From: Siphonodentalium dalli | Lineage: Eukaryota > Mollusca > Scaphopoda > Gadilida > Siphonodentaliidae | DNA: 64,000 nt | Direction: 5' to 3' | NCBI GenBank assembly: GCA_032622095.1 | Contig: CP136065.1 | Coordinates: 248,061,474 to 248,125,473 of the forward strand | Shown here: positions 39,216-52,054 of the stretch, piece after piece | Layout: each line of letters opens with the position of its first letter | Position numbering within the stretch: the stretch's first letter is position 1 | The notes under the pieces: model-generated | Seen by the model: the letters and a program-made list of their open reading frames with translations, nothing else | What the model was told of the DNA's origin: nothing | The model's database searches: none | Made by a program: the position numbers and the translations under genes

Positions 39216-40652
39216 TTTTTACTTCTCATGTAGTTAGCTGAAGTATGATGCATGTTATATTCATATTTCCGGTTATATACATAGTTTTTACTTCTCATGT
39301 AGTTAGCTGAAGTATGATGCATGTTATATTCATATTTCCGGTTATATACATAGTTTTTACTTCTCATGTAGTTAGCTGTGGTTCTGATGCATTTTATCTT
39401 CATATTTCCGTTTATATACATAGTTTTTACTTCTCGTGTAGTTAGCTGTGGTATGATGCATGTTATATTCATGTTTCCGGTTATATACATAGTTTTTACT
39501 TCTCGTGTAGTTAGCTGTGGTATGATGCATGTTATATTCATGTTTCCGGTTATATACATAGTTTTTACTTCTCGTGTAGTTAGCTGTGGTATGATGCATT
39601 TTATATTCATATTTCCGGTTATATACATAGTTTTTACTTCTCATGTAGTTAGCTGAAGTATGATGCATGTTATATTCATATTTCCGGTTATATACATAGT
39701 TTTTACTTCTCGTGTAGTTAGCTGTGGTATGATGCATGTTATATTCATATTTCCGGTTATATACATAGTTTTTACTTCTCATGTAGTTAGCTGTGGTATG
39801 ATGCATTTTATATTCATATTTCCGTTTATATACATAGTTTTTACTTCTCATGTAGTTAGCTGTGGTATGATGCATTTTATATTCATATTTCCGGTTATAT
39901 ACATAGTTTTTACTTCTCATGTAGTTAGCTGTGGTATGATGCATTTTATATTCATATTTCCGTTTATATACATAGTTTTTACTTCTCATGTAGTTAGCTG
40001 TGGTATGATGCATTTTATATTCATATTTCCGTTTATATACATAGTTTTTACTTCTCATGTAGTTAGCTGTGGTATGATGCATTTTATATTCATATTTCCG
40101 GTTATATACATAGTTTTTACTTCTCATGTAGTTAGCTGTGGTATGATGCATTTTATATTCATATTTCCGTTTATATACATAGTTTTTACTTCTCATGTAG
40201 TTAGCTGTGGTATGATGCATTTTATATTCATATTTCCGGTTATATACATAGTTTTTACTTCTCGTGTAGTTAGCTGTGGTATGATGCATGTTATATTCAT
40301 ATTTCCGGTTATATACATAGTTTTTACTTCTCATGTAGTTAGCTATGGTATGATGCATTTTATATTCATATTTCCGGTTATATACATAGTTTTTACTTCT
40401 CGTGTAGTTAGCTGTGGTATGATGCATTTTATATTCATATTTCCGGTTATATACATAGTTTTTACTTCTCGTGTAGTTAGCTGAAGTATGATGCATGTTA
40501 TATTCATATTTCCGGTTATATACATAGTTTTTACTTCTCGTGTAGTTAGCTGTGGTATGATGCATTTTATATTCATATTTCCGGTTATATACTTAGTTTT
40601 TACTTCTCACGTAGTTTGCTGTGGTACGATGCATTTTATATTCATACTTCCG
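39216..40652. repeat. 69-bp minisatellite, about 21 copies
   Basis: The unit starts TTTTTACTTCTCATGTAGTT and ends TTCCGGTTATATACATAG. Copies vary at a few sites (CATG/CGTG, GAAG/GTGG, CATG/CATT, CCGG/CCGT). One copy near 39380 carries a one-base insertion. Because 69 is divisible by three, frames without a stop stay open through the array on both strands (up to 397 codons), which is not evidence of a gene. The last copies are more diverged. It abuts the truncated 3.2 kb unit directly. Confidence 0.93.
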
Positions 40653-42129
40653 TTCATATGCTGGCACCATATGGTTTTCTCTGAGAAAATGCCCGAAAAA
40701 CATGCCGTGAAAATTTGCCAGTGTATGAACGTACCCTAAGAGTCACTTACGACGATTTACGTTTCAGTTAAATTTCCGCTATGTTATAGACAAGCATATA
40801 ATAAAAGACATTATATAAAATATTTACTCACGTTTTGTCTCCGAAATGGACCTGTTGCTAGTCTGGTGGACGAGTTTCTAATTAAACTCAGTTAAATTAA
40901 TCCGCTAATGATCAGAAGGTTGAACTAATCCGCAGCCAGGAGGATCACATGATCTTCGCTGAATCGCACGAACTTCCTGGTTCGAATTTTTTTTCACTAA
41001 AACTAATTGATTCGGAAGGGTCGCGAAGAAATTTGAGAAAAGAATACCCACTCGCCATGACACAATAACACAGACAATACGCGCAGTCAACCAGCGAAAA
41101 TTTATTTGACAGAATCCGCGATTTACTAAAACTGATTCACTCGGGATGGTCCGACTGTCCAACTCCATTATAAGGTTATAAGCGTTAAATACCAAATAGT
41201 TAACAAACATACCAAATAGCTTTTCTTGACGCATAGTCATCTAATTTGAAATATTGTTATTTAGTGTAATAACCCTCGTCCGTCCGGGCGTGCGTGCGCA
41301 CTGGCCAGAGTATACTTGTGGGGTGGCCGCACATACCTATGAATACTTGTGGGATGCGATCTTTTGTTTGAGTAACTTGTGGGGTGCAACCCACAACTGA
41401 CGATTTTTTTAAGAGCGTATTTTTTTTTAGTTCGGTTAATAAGCCTACATGTAGATCATTGTGCGTGAATGGATTCGGTTAATAAGCCTACATGTATATC
41501 ATTGTGTGCATAGAACAAGAGAGAGCAAATGTCTCTATTAGTGGCTATCAATGGCTAAAAAATAACTGTCATCAGTGAATCAAACTAATCAGTTAATTAT
41601 TTGCATGTGTATCAACTCAGATGATCTGTTACTCTCAAAACATCAAAGTGTCCAAGTCGAGCATCGTGACTGCTTGTTATTTAGTATAATTGAAGTTGCT
41701 CCACTATAGACTAAAAAAAGTGGTATGCAATTATGCTAGATAATGGCCTGGTTGACCGACTAATCTGGAAATAGTTAGAAATTATGGAATTGTGTGAATC
41801 ATGCACAATGACCTAGGTTTGCAGATATCAGCAATTTATCAAATAATATTTCCAATTGCAGCCTGGTAAATATCCTCTCTATGTAATTATTTTCAAAATA
41901 TGTCAATTCTAGTTGAATTGGAGCTTAACTGATATGTCATGGATATGTCTACAAAATGTCGACAGCGACTCGAAAGTGAAGATTGAGTTCACTGTCCTGA
42001 AATGTTATTAGCTTAAAATGTGTTACAGACAAAATAGCCAAAATAATCACATGTTTGGTTCATGTAATAGCTTGCAGGGGAAAATGATATCTCACTGGAT
42101 ATGATGGGAAATGTATACTTTGTTTTTGG
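40653..42129. other. Gene-free region
   Basis: AT-rich with a minus-strand ORF of 111 codons (41240-40905) without recognised domains. A tandem pair of about 43 bases lies at 41433-41515 (TTCGGTTAATAAGCCTACAT), and there are ACTTGTGGGGTG repeats at 41310-41390. No gene supported. Confidence 0.5.
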
Positions 42130-42135
42130 AAAATT

Positions 42136-42945
42136 CACACCTGGTCAAGTGGTCCTGCTAATATGCTATGATGCTGGTGATCCTGCTGATTTGCTATGAT
42201 GCGAGTAGGACAATATGATGCCATTAAGAAAAAGTACCGTCATTTTTTCTAAATTTGTCATTTTCGCGGTGTTTGGCTAATCCGAGCGATTTCAGAAAAA
42301 AACAAGGTGTGTATATGAAACATCAAGAACATATATATTTTTGAAAAATTTAATAATGCCTGCGCTGGTGTTTCTAAAACGACGCGAATAACCATCTTGA
42401 CTATAGTCTACTTTCAACAACTAATACAACCAGTATTGAAATTATTTCGCAATAAATATGTTTTTGAATGTTTCATACGCATAATGGCTTTTACTGGATA
42501 TGTTCAGATTATCGAAACACCGTGAGCAAGACAAATTAAAAAAATAAAACGGTACTTTTTGTTAACAGCATTAGTTTGCCCAAACAGCATCAAAGTCTGG
42601 TCGATAAAAGGTTTGACCTAGCAAAAATTTGGACTAAGTTGGTTTGTATACCATTTTGAAGAGGAATATATCCTCTATAACATATCCAAAAGCCGCTAAA
42701 ATCCGCTTTGAGCATTTATTTTAATTCAAGATGGCGTCCAAGATGGCTGCCATTTTTCGATAAAATGACCCCGTTTACTTTAAAATGCAATTTTGACAAC
42801 AAGAACCATGGCAGCGGACATATCATGACATTCTCATGTTAAGCATATGTTGTTTTAAATTATCTGACCAGAACTCGATAGGAGAATCCAATATGGCCGC
42901 CAACATGGTGACCGAAAATTGAAAATTTGAATTTTTTTTACAACT
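42136..42945. repeat. Left terminal inverted repeat of the Academ-like element
   Basis: Matches the complement of 48605-48987 with many substitutions and small indels. It is longer than its partner because of extra GCTATGATG-type repeats at 42150-42215 and the MITE at 42228-42561. The conserved block 42591-42935 is the clearest. Confidence 0.8.
42228..42561. mobile_element. 334 bp palindromic MITE nested in the left inverted repeat
   Basis: Ends are GAAAAAGTACCGT and ACGGTACTTTTTG, with the inverted similarity continuing inward (CGGTGTTT, GAAACAT). TTAA flanks it at 42224-42227 and 42562-42565, the target preference of piggyBac/Kolobok-type elements. The corresponding place in the right inverted repeat lacks it. 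Confidence 0.8.
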
Positions 42946-43346
42946 TTTGGCATTAAAACACATTGTTTACATTATGTATCATATGTCTTTGTAAATAAGG
43001 GTTAGTGTTATGTAGTGATGATTTATGAATACACTAATACATAATATATGTTCCTGTCGCATGTTTTGTAGCTAAAATATTATGCAATTTCGACTAAGAA
43101 ACCGCTCTCTATCGATTCGATTATCACTTTTTAATAGTTATGCGACATAATTAACCCAGTTGCATTTCACCCCAATTCGAAAGAGCTATACATAGTTAAA
43201 ATTGCCACCAATACGTTAACAGAATCGATTAAGTGATTGGGTAATTCTGCGTCAAAAAACTGCTTTTGATAATACCAACATCGAGCTATCATTCAGAATT
43301 ATAAATCTTAGAAATAATTTCAAAGAAGCTCAACGCTGATGTAAAA

Positions 43347-46300
43347 TTAATCACCAGCATCGAATCCATCATCAAACGTGATTTCTTCAGAGTTATTACA
43401 ACCTGAGCCTCGACAGTCACCACAAGCAACAACACACTTGAGTCCATTTTTTCTACACATGCATATTTTACTACCACAAGGGTTCTTGCTCGACAACTTA
43501 CACTTACAGCGTACAAACTTAAGTAGAGCTTCTGGTGCTGGAGAAATGTCGGTCATGATTGGAACGAGGTATGCACGGGGCTCTAGAATATTGTTTTCCA
43601 GTGTCTTCCAAATCATTATTTGTAGATGGACACGTAGACTGTGATAAAAAGCTGCACGCTCAGTGGGTGGCAATTTTTCAGGGACCGGAGGCCCTTTGCC
43701 CGATGACACCATTTCCATAATTTTGCATATCGCAACATATTCAGATATTCATATTTCTTCCCATTTTACATACGGACACACATTTTGACACCAGCATGTC
43801 CAATGTCCTCTTGTTCTGCGTCAAGATCACACATTACATCAGGTATGCGTTGCAGGTGCTCGTTCATGGTTCTACGCACCATATTTCTTTACGTCTTTCC
43901 TTGGCCGAAAAATAGCAGATGTTGTGTCACACCCGGTCCACGCGTGTATAAAAAGTATGTTCGAGGCAACGACTTTGCCTACATTCAGAATTACATCTCC
44001 AATTTTGAATAGCTCAATGTTGTTCTTAGATGTCTTTCTTGCTTCTGAAAGCATATATACGTCACCAAGCTCTGACGCCCAATGATACACTAGAAGAGCC
44101 AATATATCAGTGTCGTCGGCAACGACAACTACATGCTCTGTATTAAAGGCCATCCCTACAGCACTGGAAACAATTAATGTATCTGCGTCACCACTGCTAC
44201 ATTGCACAGTGTGTCCTCTATCCTCAAGCACGCGAGCCAAGAGCTTGATGAATTGAGATTTATTCTTACTGTTTGATAGGAACAACTCTTGGTTAGGATG
44301 GGCTTTGGTCGATTCGGTGACGTTAATATCGGCACAGGTTTTACCTGCTCTCCTTGAATGTTCGTGGTCATTGATTGATGGACCCTGCTCATAACCATCA
44401 AGCACTACTGTGACTGAGCCATATTTGGCAATCAGATAACTGGAATACTGCTCATATATTGCGATGTAAGAAGAATCTGTTGACCATTTCACACGATGTA
44501 GAAGTGCACCTCCATCAACAACGAAAGCAGCATGCTCAGGAAGTTTGATCACATTTGACGACTCAGTAAGGATTTTCCCTAATTGAGACTTAGCCGGTTT
44601 GCGCATAAATTTATCTTTGAACAAGGCAGTTGGCACTGGTGACAATTCATGCGCGAAGAATGGTGCTGGGTCACCCCCCTCTGTGCTATAGCTATGAGAC
44701 GTGAGAATAATACCATTGGGTTTATGCTAATATTTTCGTTGTCGATTTTGACCCCGGGTTTCAAACAATCAAGTGACCTAATCTGGTCTTTTTTTCTTAA
44801 CGTCACATTCGGTACTTCTTTGCCATCAAATTGCTTTTGAATTTTATACCCAATTTCCTCAGTTCGATCACACGTTATGTTGTCATTGTCATTGGCGGCG
44901 AGACCAGATGATACATATCTGAGTCTAGAATCTTGAATTGTAGCGAACGGATCATGATCACCAAACCAATCTCCGATTTTAGATAAGTCATCATTATCAC
45001 GTTTAATTCTCGATTTCCCCAATTCTACATGTTGTTCAGATGTTCTGTGCTTAGCCTCTGTCAAATCAGTCATGGCATCGTGAATTTCGGCACAGCGATG
45101 CATGATCTGTATCCACTGTGTCCGAACAGATTCAGTGACTCATCTACCCCTAGTCAAGCCACCCCTGCTCTTAACTGATCTCATCAGTACCTGTTCAATA
45201 ACCAAATCGATCGGTATTCCTGCCCAGTATCTGCTGCTTCGCCTGACGGCGTGAAAGCCGTGTTCAATGAAAGATTTGTACAGATGTGGGTGTTCATTTG
45301 GTAGTTCAATCATCATTTGGAGGTATAGCCGGCAGCTTTTTGCATAACGAATGTGGCCCGTGGCGGCAAACATATTAATCATCTTACTGATGCTTACGAT
45401 ATGTAGATTCCAATCACATGTTCTGTCAGATCTTATGAAATCTTTAAGGGTTTGTATATACTGACAGTACTCTAGCCATAATTTCGCTGTAGCCGATTCC
45501 TCAGCGAGTGATGATGTATATCCTTCGATGTTAACCCCTAATCTTAAGAGTTCCTTAGACTGAACCGCAGTTTCAATTGGTACAGAACCTTCATCTACCT
45601 GCTTATACAGAAGCTTAAGTTGTTGTATGTCGGATGTCTCTATCTCTACACAAAGTTTGCTCTCACGGGGAGATACATGATTCAGTGGAAGCCAGTGTAT
45701 GAGAAGCATTTGTTTCTAAATCACTTCGATTCGATACTTCATGTTCATTAGTTGCTTCTGGTTTCTCTGTAACTCTGTTGATAATAATTTTGTTGAGAGC
45801 TGCGTCAGCCAAAAAATGACCTCTCAGACCCCGAGAAACCGCTTTCCCGGACATCATATGTTGTACAGTATTCGAACCATAAGCACATTCTAGAGCTTCT
45901 TCTAAGCCGGAACCTCGCATCATTGCACATATGCTCACCAGAAAACTCATCATGACATGAAAGCCACCTAGACGGCAGACTATTCTCAGCGATTTTTATT
46001 TGATGATATCAACTGCTTTTATCCAGAGTGGCTGATCAAATGTGATGCATGGGGAATTATTTCCCAGTTTATCGGCTTGTTTCTCAACAAATAACAAGGT
46101 GGAATATATACAATCATAATCAGAAGGATTCATATCTATTATGGGTACAAAAATAACCTCTGATTTTTTGTGGCCACCTTCGCTGATGTCAAAAACATGT
46201 TGCATGTAACCCGACCAGTTAGGCCTGAGCTCATTTTGTTCAGTCATAAGGTAACCAGACTGCCAAAGCAAGTCTGCGTTCATGTTAGACGGCAAAGTGT

Positions 46301-47871
46301 ATGGGAACAACGGAACATCAGTTCCACCAGGGGCTTGTATTGGATTGTAGACAGTCCCATGTCATGATTACCAGTGTAATTATGTATTGTCAACCCCTTA
46401 TGCATTGTAACATACTCCACATTGAGTCGTTTATGTCTCGCTATAGCAGCGCGTCTTCGTGAGAGAGGAGACTGTTGTGACGAAAGGACAGCAATAATTC
46501 CCATCACATAGCAAGACCCTTTACCATCAATGGTTGCCACGGTGTGATCTACGTTATCACCAACCCATTGAGTGAAAGTCCCAGGACATGCTTCACTAAC
46601 AACCTCATCTGGAGTCTCGGATTGTAAAACAGATTGCTTGTATCTCTCAATTTCATCATAAGATACCGAAAATCCCAGACTGGACAATTATGTGAGGAGC
46701 CATTTGGACCCAAATACATGATCTAATTCGACCCCAAGTCCAAACAAGATTGGGGATATCACAGAATTTGGTCGAGCAGATTGTACAATAGACTGGCCAA
46801 GACTGACTTGTTTAATACTGGATGGAATCAGAATTTGAAGTAATGTCTGCAAGTGTGCAGGAATCCATTGCCTGTTGTCACTAGCTATTGGGTAATAATC
46901 GGTGTCGAAATTAAATTCTTGTAACTGGGCCCTGATAAGTTTGGCCGCTGTGATTATTATTCGAGTTGCCTCTTCTCCAATATCACTCTTCCGGTCAGTG
47001 TACCACTTTTCATTGACTATGTGTTTGGCCATATCCCTGAAGCATACGTCATTCTTGCCGTGCATATTTGCGATGAAGATAAATTCTCCGTAATGGGCTA
47101 GGAGCTTCTGCTTTAGCCGTTTGACAGTGTAAACTTCTAAAATGTCAAGGAGTGCGACGAGTTTTTCGTGTAGTTCTGCAACAGTATAGAGCTCGGCTCC
47201 AGCTTCAGTTTCTAGCCAAACACAGAGTTGATCAAAATAATCCTGTTTATCACAGTCTGTCTTCCGACCAAAATTACCCTTATGTTCTACAGACAAAGTA
47301 CTCGTCCTACCTGGGCTAAACTCTTTGAGGCAGTGGTAATGATATACCGCTTCAGCGCAACGAGGTCGATGCAGCCAATGAGGCGAACTTTCACTTCATC
47401 GCCCCAGGGATATCCCCTAGACTGACATGTATCAAGCAAGGTTGATCGCATTGGCAAACTTGTAACCATTCGTGCATTTTTTTCTTGATGGGTTTTTTTA
47501 TCGAAAATTACCGGTTCACAGCAAAGGAAGCATTGCAACATATAATCAAATTGAGGGTTGTCTGATCTTAGCTTTTTAGGAGGCACCTGGACTGTAATGA
47601 CATCCAACGAAACTCGCTTGTTGTCCGTGAAGTCACGTCGACAAGTTGGATGAACAAGAACCATTCCGGAAGAAGCCATACTGGTCCGATCGTTCAAATA
47701 CTGCTTGAGTAGAGGACTCTGGCGTTTATCACAGAATTGTAATATATTTCGCAAACCCTTTTCACCAACTTGTACTGGTTGTGTTTCGATAGCACAGCAG
47801 CATATGACACACATTTCTTCAGAAAAAAATGAATAATCAAATGTTTCAGTGGGATTGTTTGAATCAGCCAT
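43347..47871 (-). pseudogene. Academ-like transposase with XPG/PIN nuclease domain and Cys cluster, multiply broken
   Basis: Read from ATG 47871 leftward. The N-terminal Cys-rich segment (CVICCC, QCFLCC) lies at 47871-47287. The transposase-like body follows: GDNVDHTVATIDGKG near 46560, CITFDQPLWIKA near 46030, a RLGGFH-type region, and RRSSRYWAGIPIDLVIEQVL near 45200. The XPG/PIN-like domain is at 44600-43900. Acidic positions fit FEN1/XPG order: VVDGGAL, VVLDGYE, GDADTLIVSSA, ADDTDILAL and the HAWTGCDTTSA helical motif. The C-terminus (43718-43347) has a cysteine cluster (CKCKLSSKNPCGSKICMC ... CGDCRGSGC). Breaks: frameshifts near 47290, 46300, 45700, 44640 and between 43900 and 43718; in-frame stops at 46690-46688, 45998-45996 and 45142-45140. 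Gaps between blocks are too short for introns, so the copy is dead. The nuclease would be expected to act in transposition, by analogy only. Confidence 0.78.
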
Positions 47872-48604
47872 AGCAAAACACTTAAAATAGCAATTTTCCG
47901 AGAGTAAGGATCAAAATTCAATTATATATGCACAAAAGACAACGTCGGGATAACCTCGCCAACGAAGCACCAAAAAACGAAACTTCGTCTATAAACCAAA
48001 TATAATGATAAGTATTCTGCGTATGTTAACACCGCTAGGTCTCAGCAGAAGACTATCGAATGCAAAAGCAAGATCACAACGGACACGTGTTATCAATGTG
48101 AACAAACGAATGGAACAGTGACAATATTCGAACTGACAGTGAGAGAAACTTTTGGATGTGTTGTATATAGATATAAAGTGCGTTTGGATGGGGCGTATGA
48201 CATAAAGAGCGTTCAATTCGAGTTTTACACGCATATTATCTTAACCACGCGAAAAATTTAGTTATATATGTTAATAAAGAGCGTTTTGTAAGCTTGACCA
48301 ACGATTTAAAGAGCGGATTTTGATTCCAGTGACGAATTCTAAAAATATTTGTACACATATATCTTATATCAAATGAATAAGTAAGTGTAGGACGATTATC
48401 AGCCAGTATAAGCATTACTGAACTTTTGATTAATTTGCGAACTTCAAGATGACATCATCGCGGTCGCCATTTTGACCGCCTATGGCTGCGTCAAGAACAT
48501 CTATGATATCGCTAGATTTACAACTAAGATTTCCCCTCGAGTACATCTAGAATCACAACGAAATATTGATACAAGAGTGAAAAAAAAAGTGTGTAAATAT
48601 GAAA

Positions 48605-48987
48605 TATTTTTGAAAAGAAATAGATTTTTCTAACTTTCGGTCGCCATTTTGGCGGCCATATTGGAGTTTTTGTCCGAATTTTGGTCGGATATTTTAAAAG
48701 AACACATGCTTACTACGTTACCGTCAATGTTTGTCCGCATTCATAACCTGGTTGGCAAAATTGCATTTTAAACTGACGGGGTCTTTTTATCAGATAATGA
48801 CAGCCATCTTGGGACGCCATCTTGGATTACAAAAAATGTTCAAAGCGGATTTTAGCGGATTTTGGATATGTTATAGAGGAGATATTCCTCTTCAAGATGG
48901 TATAAAAACCAATTTAGTCCAAATTATTTCTAGGTTCACCCTCATATATGAGTTTATCGACCAGACTATCATACTTGACCAGGGGTG
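48605..48987. repeat. Right terminal inverted repeat of the Academ-like element
   Basis: Inverted match to the left end, with the outer tip at 48987 (CCAGGGGTG on the plus strand). It includes CGCCATCTTGGATTAC and CGGATTTTAGCGGATTTTGG, complementary to left-end positions 42690-42740. Confidence 0.8.
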
Positions 48988-48993
48988 AAAATT

Positions 48994-50247
48994 GGATGCA
49001 TATATCTTATACTAGTGTTTTGTGTGCATCTATCAGCTTCTGATGGATTACTGGATTTGTCCACTATATCGATGCATTAGAATTCTCATTTAGCAGTGCC
49101 GAATTTGACCACACAGGTAGACCTAGCATACACTCATCGCGCACTCACTTGGAATCTCCGATGCATGTAAATTTGTATTGACGAAACAAATAATGCCTAC
49201 ATCAGCCAGTATTTGGTAAACATCTTCATATTTGCCTGTGTTAAAATGTTTTTAAATTAAAGCAGCTTATGAAACAAGTTAAACTGTCATTAGAACTAAA
49301 CGAGATAATTTCCCAGTAATATGAGTGATATCAGTGGGTTTTTTGCAGGTTTGGGGGGTGGTGGGTCCCCGAAAATGCCAGATGCAGAAAACTGCATACT
49401 TTCCTGCAATTTTTTAGCCTCCCCCTTATGGGACCATAATTATTTTAATTAGATTTATGACCCGTTTTATCCTCCATATGGGGAGGCACTGAAATGTTAG
49501 GGGGTCCATATATATATATATGTGGGCTATCTGTATACAGCCTTAAATATGGTTTCCATGGTTTTAAATCCGTGAAATGATCCATGCAGTATATATTCAT
49601 CTTTCCATCTCATTACATGGCCTGTATCGTTTACTTTGGTTAAAGATATGATTATTATACATGTATGCATATATACATAAACTATATGGACATGACAATC
49701 TGCGGGATGGGATTGATGTCGAACGCATTTTTTCGTGTTTCGTGGCAATAGATGATAAACTTCATTTTAGTACCAAGTTTGCTTGTGGGTATAGCGTTAT
49801 CGCTGTAAAAATGCATTTATACAGCTGTTCCACGGCCTTGATTTCGACAATGTTATGTTAGGTCAGTTGTCTCATGCAGCCATTGTATTCGTGAACATGA
49901 TTGCTGTATTGTATTCCGTAACTTTGCCTTTTATTCGACGACATGACAATAGCAAGTGCATCAGTGTTTATTTAAAACCCACCGGCGTGTTATCCCTTTG
50001 TCCGGACAGGGCTCTTATCTGGCAGAACGCTCAAGCGTTTTGATCGCATGAGCATTATTTTAACGCCAGCAGTCATTCTTTTTTAAGAATGCCCGTGGGC
50101 ATTATTTTTTAAGAATGCCCGGCATTATTTTTTACGAATACACGAGGGATTAAATCGGCTGAGGGACGTCATAGAGTGGCTCCTCCCCCAATCATGTAAG
50201 TTGAGTCAATATAGCGTGTCGGCAAGCTGCATTAAATATCGGAACAC
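48994..50247. other. Gene-free region
   Basis: Mixed AT-rich sequence with short ORFs only. Near 50075-50150 an AAGAATGCCC/GCATTATTTTTT segment is repeated in diverged copies. No recognised gene or element ends. Confidence 0.5.
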
Positions 50248-50251
50248 TTAA

Positions 50252-50675
50252 AGGTACTCAATCAGATCAGGCCCTTATACATTACTATTTCTTTGGCTTC
50301 GGGGATAAAAACTAATTGATTCGAGACGAGTAACATATCTATCAACGCTCATAGTGATCAGATTGTTTTTTGATGTTTTGTTATTTCTATTGTTTCTGGC
50401 CCAGAAACACGCCGTCAAAAGGATGGTCTCATTGCGTTATTAATACACTTGATTTTAGAGTTATCCAGCTTCGCCTGTTTGAATAAGTGTTTCTGTGAAA
50501 ATTATACATCTCGAGAAAATTACAAACTTAGGGGCAATAATTGCAAACTTTAAAAATTAATATCTAATAACTCTGAGCTTTGATGGATGGGTTCCTCGAC
50601 TCGAATCAAATATGTTGTTTACCCCTGAAGTCACAGAAATAGTAATTTAGGGGTGCTTAATCGGATTGAGTACCT
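50252..50675. mobile_element. 424 bp MITE with TTAA target duplication
   Basis: Ends are AGGTACTCAATCAGAT and ATCGGATTGAGTACCT, with inverted similarity continuing inward for about 60 bases (ATTACTATTTCT). TTAA lies at 50248-50251 and 50676-50679. piggyBac- or Kolobok-type mobilisation is inferred from the TTAA. Noncoding. Confidence 0.85.
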
Positions 50676-50679
50676 TTAA

Positions 50680-52054
50680 TTTGCTGAGCTAATTAAAACT
50701 CACAAATATTTAGCGATTTTGATTTTATATTGCCACGCCAAAAAATAAAATAAAATTTCTTCAAACTTTGATACAAAAACACCAACAGCTCTTTGGACTA
50801 TTTAGAAAAGTCCGCAGACAGGCTAAAACACATATAGATAACATCTAAATACGTCCCTACGTCGGTCAAATAAACACAAAACCGTTTAACACAGATTTTA
50901 ACTATACGTTACTTATTGAACGAGAAAGTGCTCACATGGTTATTTTTAATACAATGGGGAAGCACAGAAAAAATATAACATTTCCAGTATCAAATTGAAA
51001 CAGAATAGCGTATACCCATGTGTATAGACATGTCATGCATATCTACTCTGGCTTCGCCAAGATATCATACTCCACTAGTTCAAAACATGATAACTTTCTG
51101 TTGCTCTGACAGGGAAGTTTTATAACATTGAAAAAAAATGCAGTTAACATAATGCTCGGTTATAACTGTTCCGTAATAACATTGTATTTTATAGCAGGTA
51201 AAGGTCCTAACTCGAGTTTGCATGGTTTGGGGGACTTTAATTTAATTAATCGATTGTACTATGCGTCGCTTGGAAAGTTGGAATTTCATTGATGTTGGCT
51301 CACAAAGCTACACAAATCTTGCAACCGCGAGCTGGGAATTTATATTCAAGGAACAAGTATTAACACAGAAATATATTCCCTGCATGGTTTGTTCAATCTT
51401 CAACCCCATCAGAAGATAATAGAAAAGGCTCCCAGGGTTTGAACATATGGGAAATGATATATACGGGGGTACGGGAGCCTGATAAATTATTATGGAATGT
51501 TAACGTATTTGATGTCGAATTAGATGGGGCATCTTTAAATCAAGAAAGAAATATAGTAAGATATTGCTCACATACACTGTCCGAATCCAAAGCGCAACGA
51601 CAAACTTTGGAAGAAACATCCCTCAACTGGCGAGTCCTAATTCGAATTAAATAATAATTGAAATGTGTTGCTTTTCATCGTGGACATCACAAACTGTCCG
51701 TGCTGAACTGTGGGCGTGTACTCGGGTAATCAAGGCAGAGCTTTGGGCCAGACACAATTGATAGTTGGCTCCAACGACAATTCAATGAGTGGGTTTTAAG
51801 TCAGATAATATTCTCAGCGTCGGGAATTCGGTAAAGAATAGACTCGGGCAAGCCCTCGTCTATTCTTTTACCGAATTCCCTCTGCTTCGAACATTATCCT
51901 TTACAGACAACATGCATCAAGTGGGAATACATAATTTAAGTGTTGCTGTTGTTGGTTCCCTCGTGCGTGCTTCCTATAAGTATGGCATGTTAATTCCCGC
52001 GCCCTTAACTCTTTCATGAAGAGAGCTGAGCTGGTGCAGCATTAAAGATCATTT
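50680..52054. other. Gene-free region
   Basis: AT-rich, only short ORFs. It contains the hairpin at 51822-51880. Nothing else recognised. Confidence 0.5.
51822..51880. repeat. Perfect-arm hairpin
   Basis: GGGAATTCGGTAAAGAATAG and its complement (one extra T) surround a 14-base loop. It could be a tiny foldback element. As RNA it would form a strong stem on either strand. Confidence 0.75.

Larger units (their letters stand above)
42136..48987 (-). mobile_element. Academ-like (AcademX) DNA transposon, 6.85 kb, degenerate
   Basis: The element has long inverted ends. The left end spans 42136-42945, including a later MITE; the right spans about 48605-48987. They share CACACCTGGTCAAGT / CACCCCTGGTCAAGT at the tips, GTCTGGTCGATAAA, TTGAAGAGGAATAT, AAGATGGCGTC and AATATGGCCGCCAA. 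AAAATT flanks it on both sides (42130-42135 and 48988-48993). The gene inside is read on the minus strand and carries the XPG nuclease plus cysteine-rich combination reported for Academ elements. Assignment rests on recalled family traits. A 6-bp duplication is longer than the 3-4 bp I recall as typical, so the exact borders are provisional. Confidence 0.75.

Noticed and set aside
39372..40565. 397-codon repetitive ORF on the minus strand
   Set aside because: It is produced by a 69-bp minisatellite whose length is a multiple of three; equally long ORFs exist on the other strand and no start context or domain is seen.
39216..40652. CRISPR-like regular array
   Set aside because: The whole 69-bp unit is conserved with no variable spacers, and the context is an animal genome.
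40905..41240. 111-codon minus-strand ORF
   Set aside because: No recognisable domain, no conserved neighbour, and composition like the surrounding noncoding DNA.
43347..43500. Cysteine cluster read as a tesmin/CXC chromatin protein
   Set aside because: It is the C-terminal part of a transposon-borne gene with an XPG-like domain, and its spacing fits that family better than a host regulator.
43872..47871. Spliced host gene with introns instead of a broken transposase
   Set aside because: Gaps between reading blocks are only tens of bases or overlaps, with simple frame changes and single stop codons; these are lesions, not introns.
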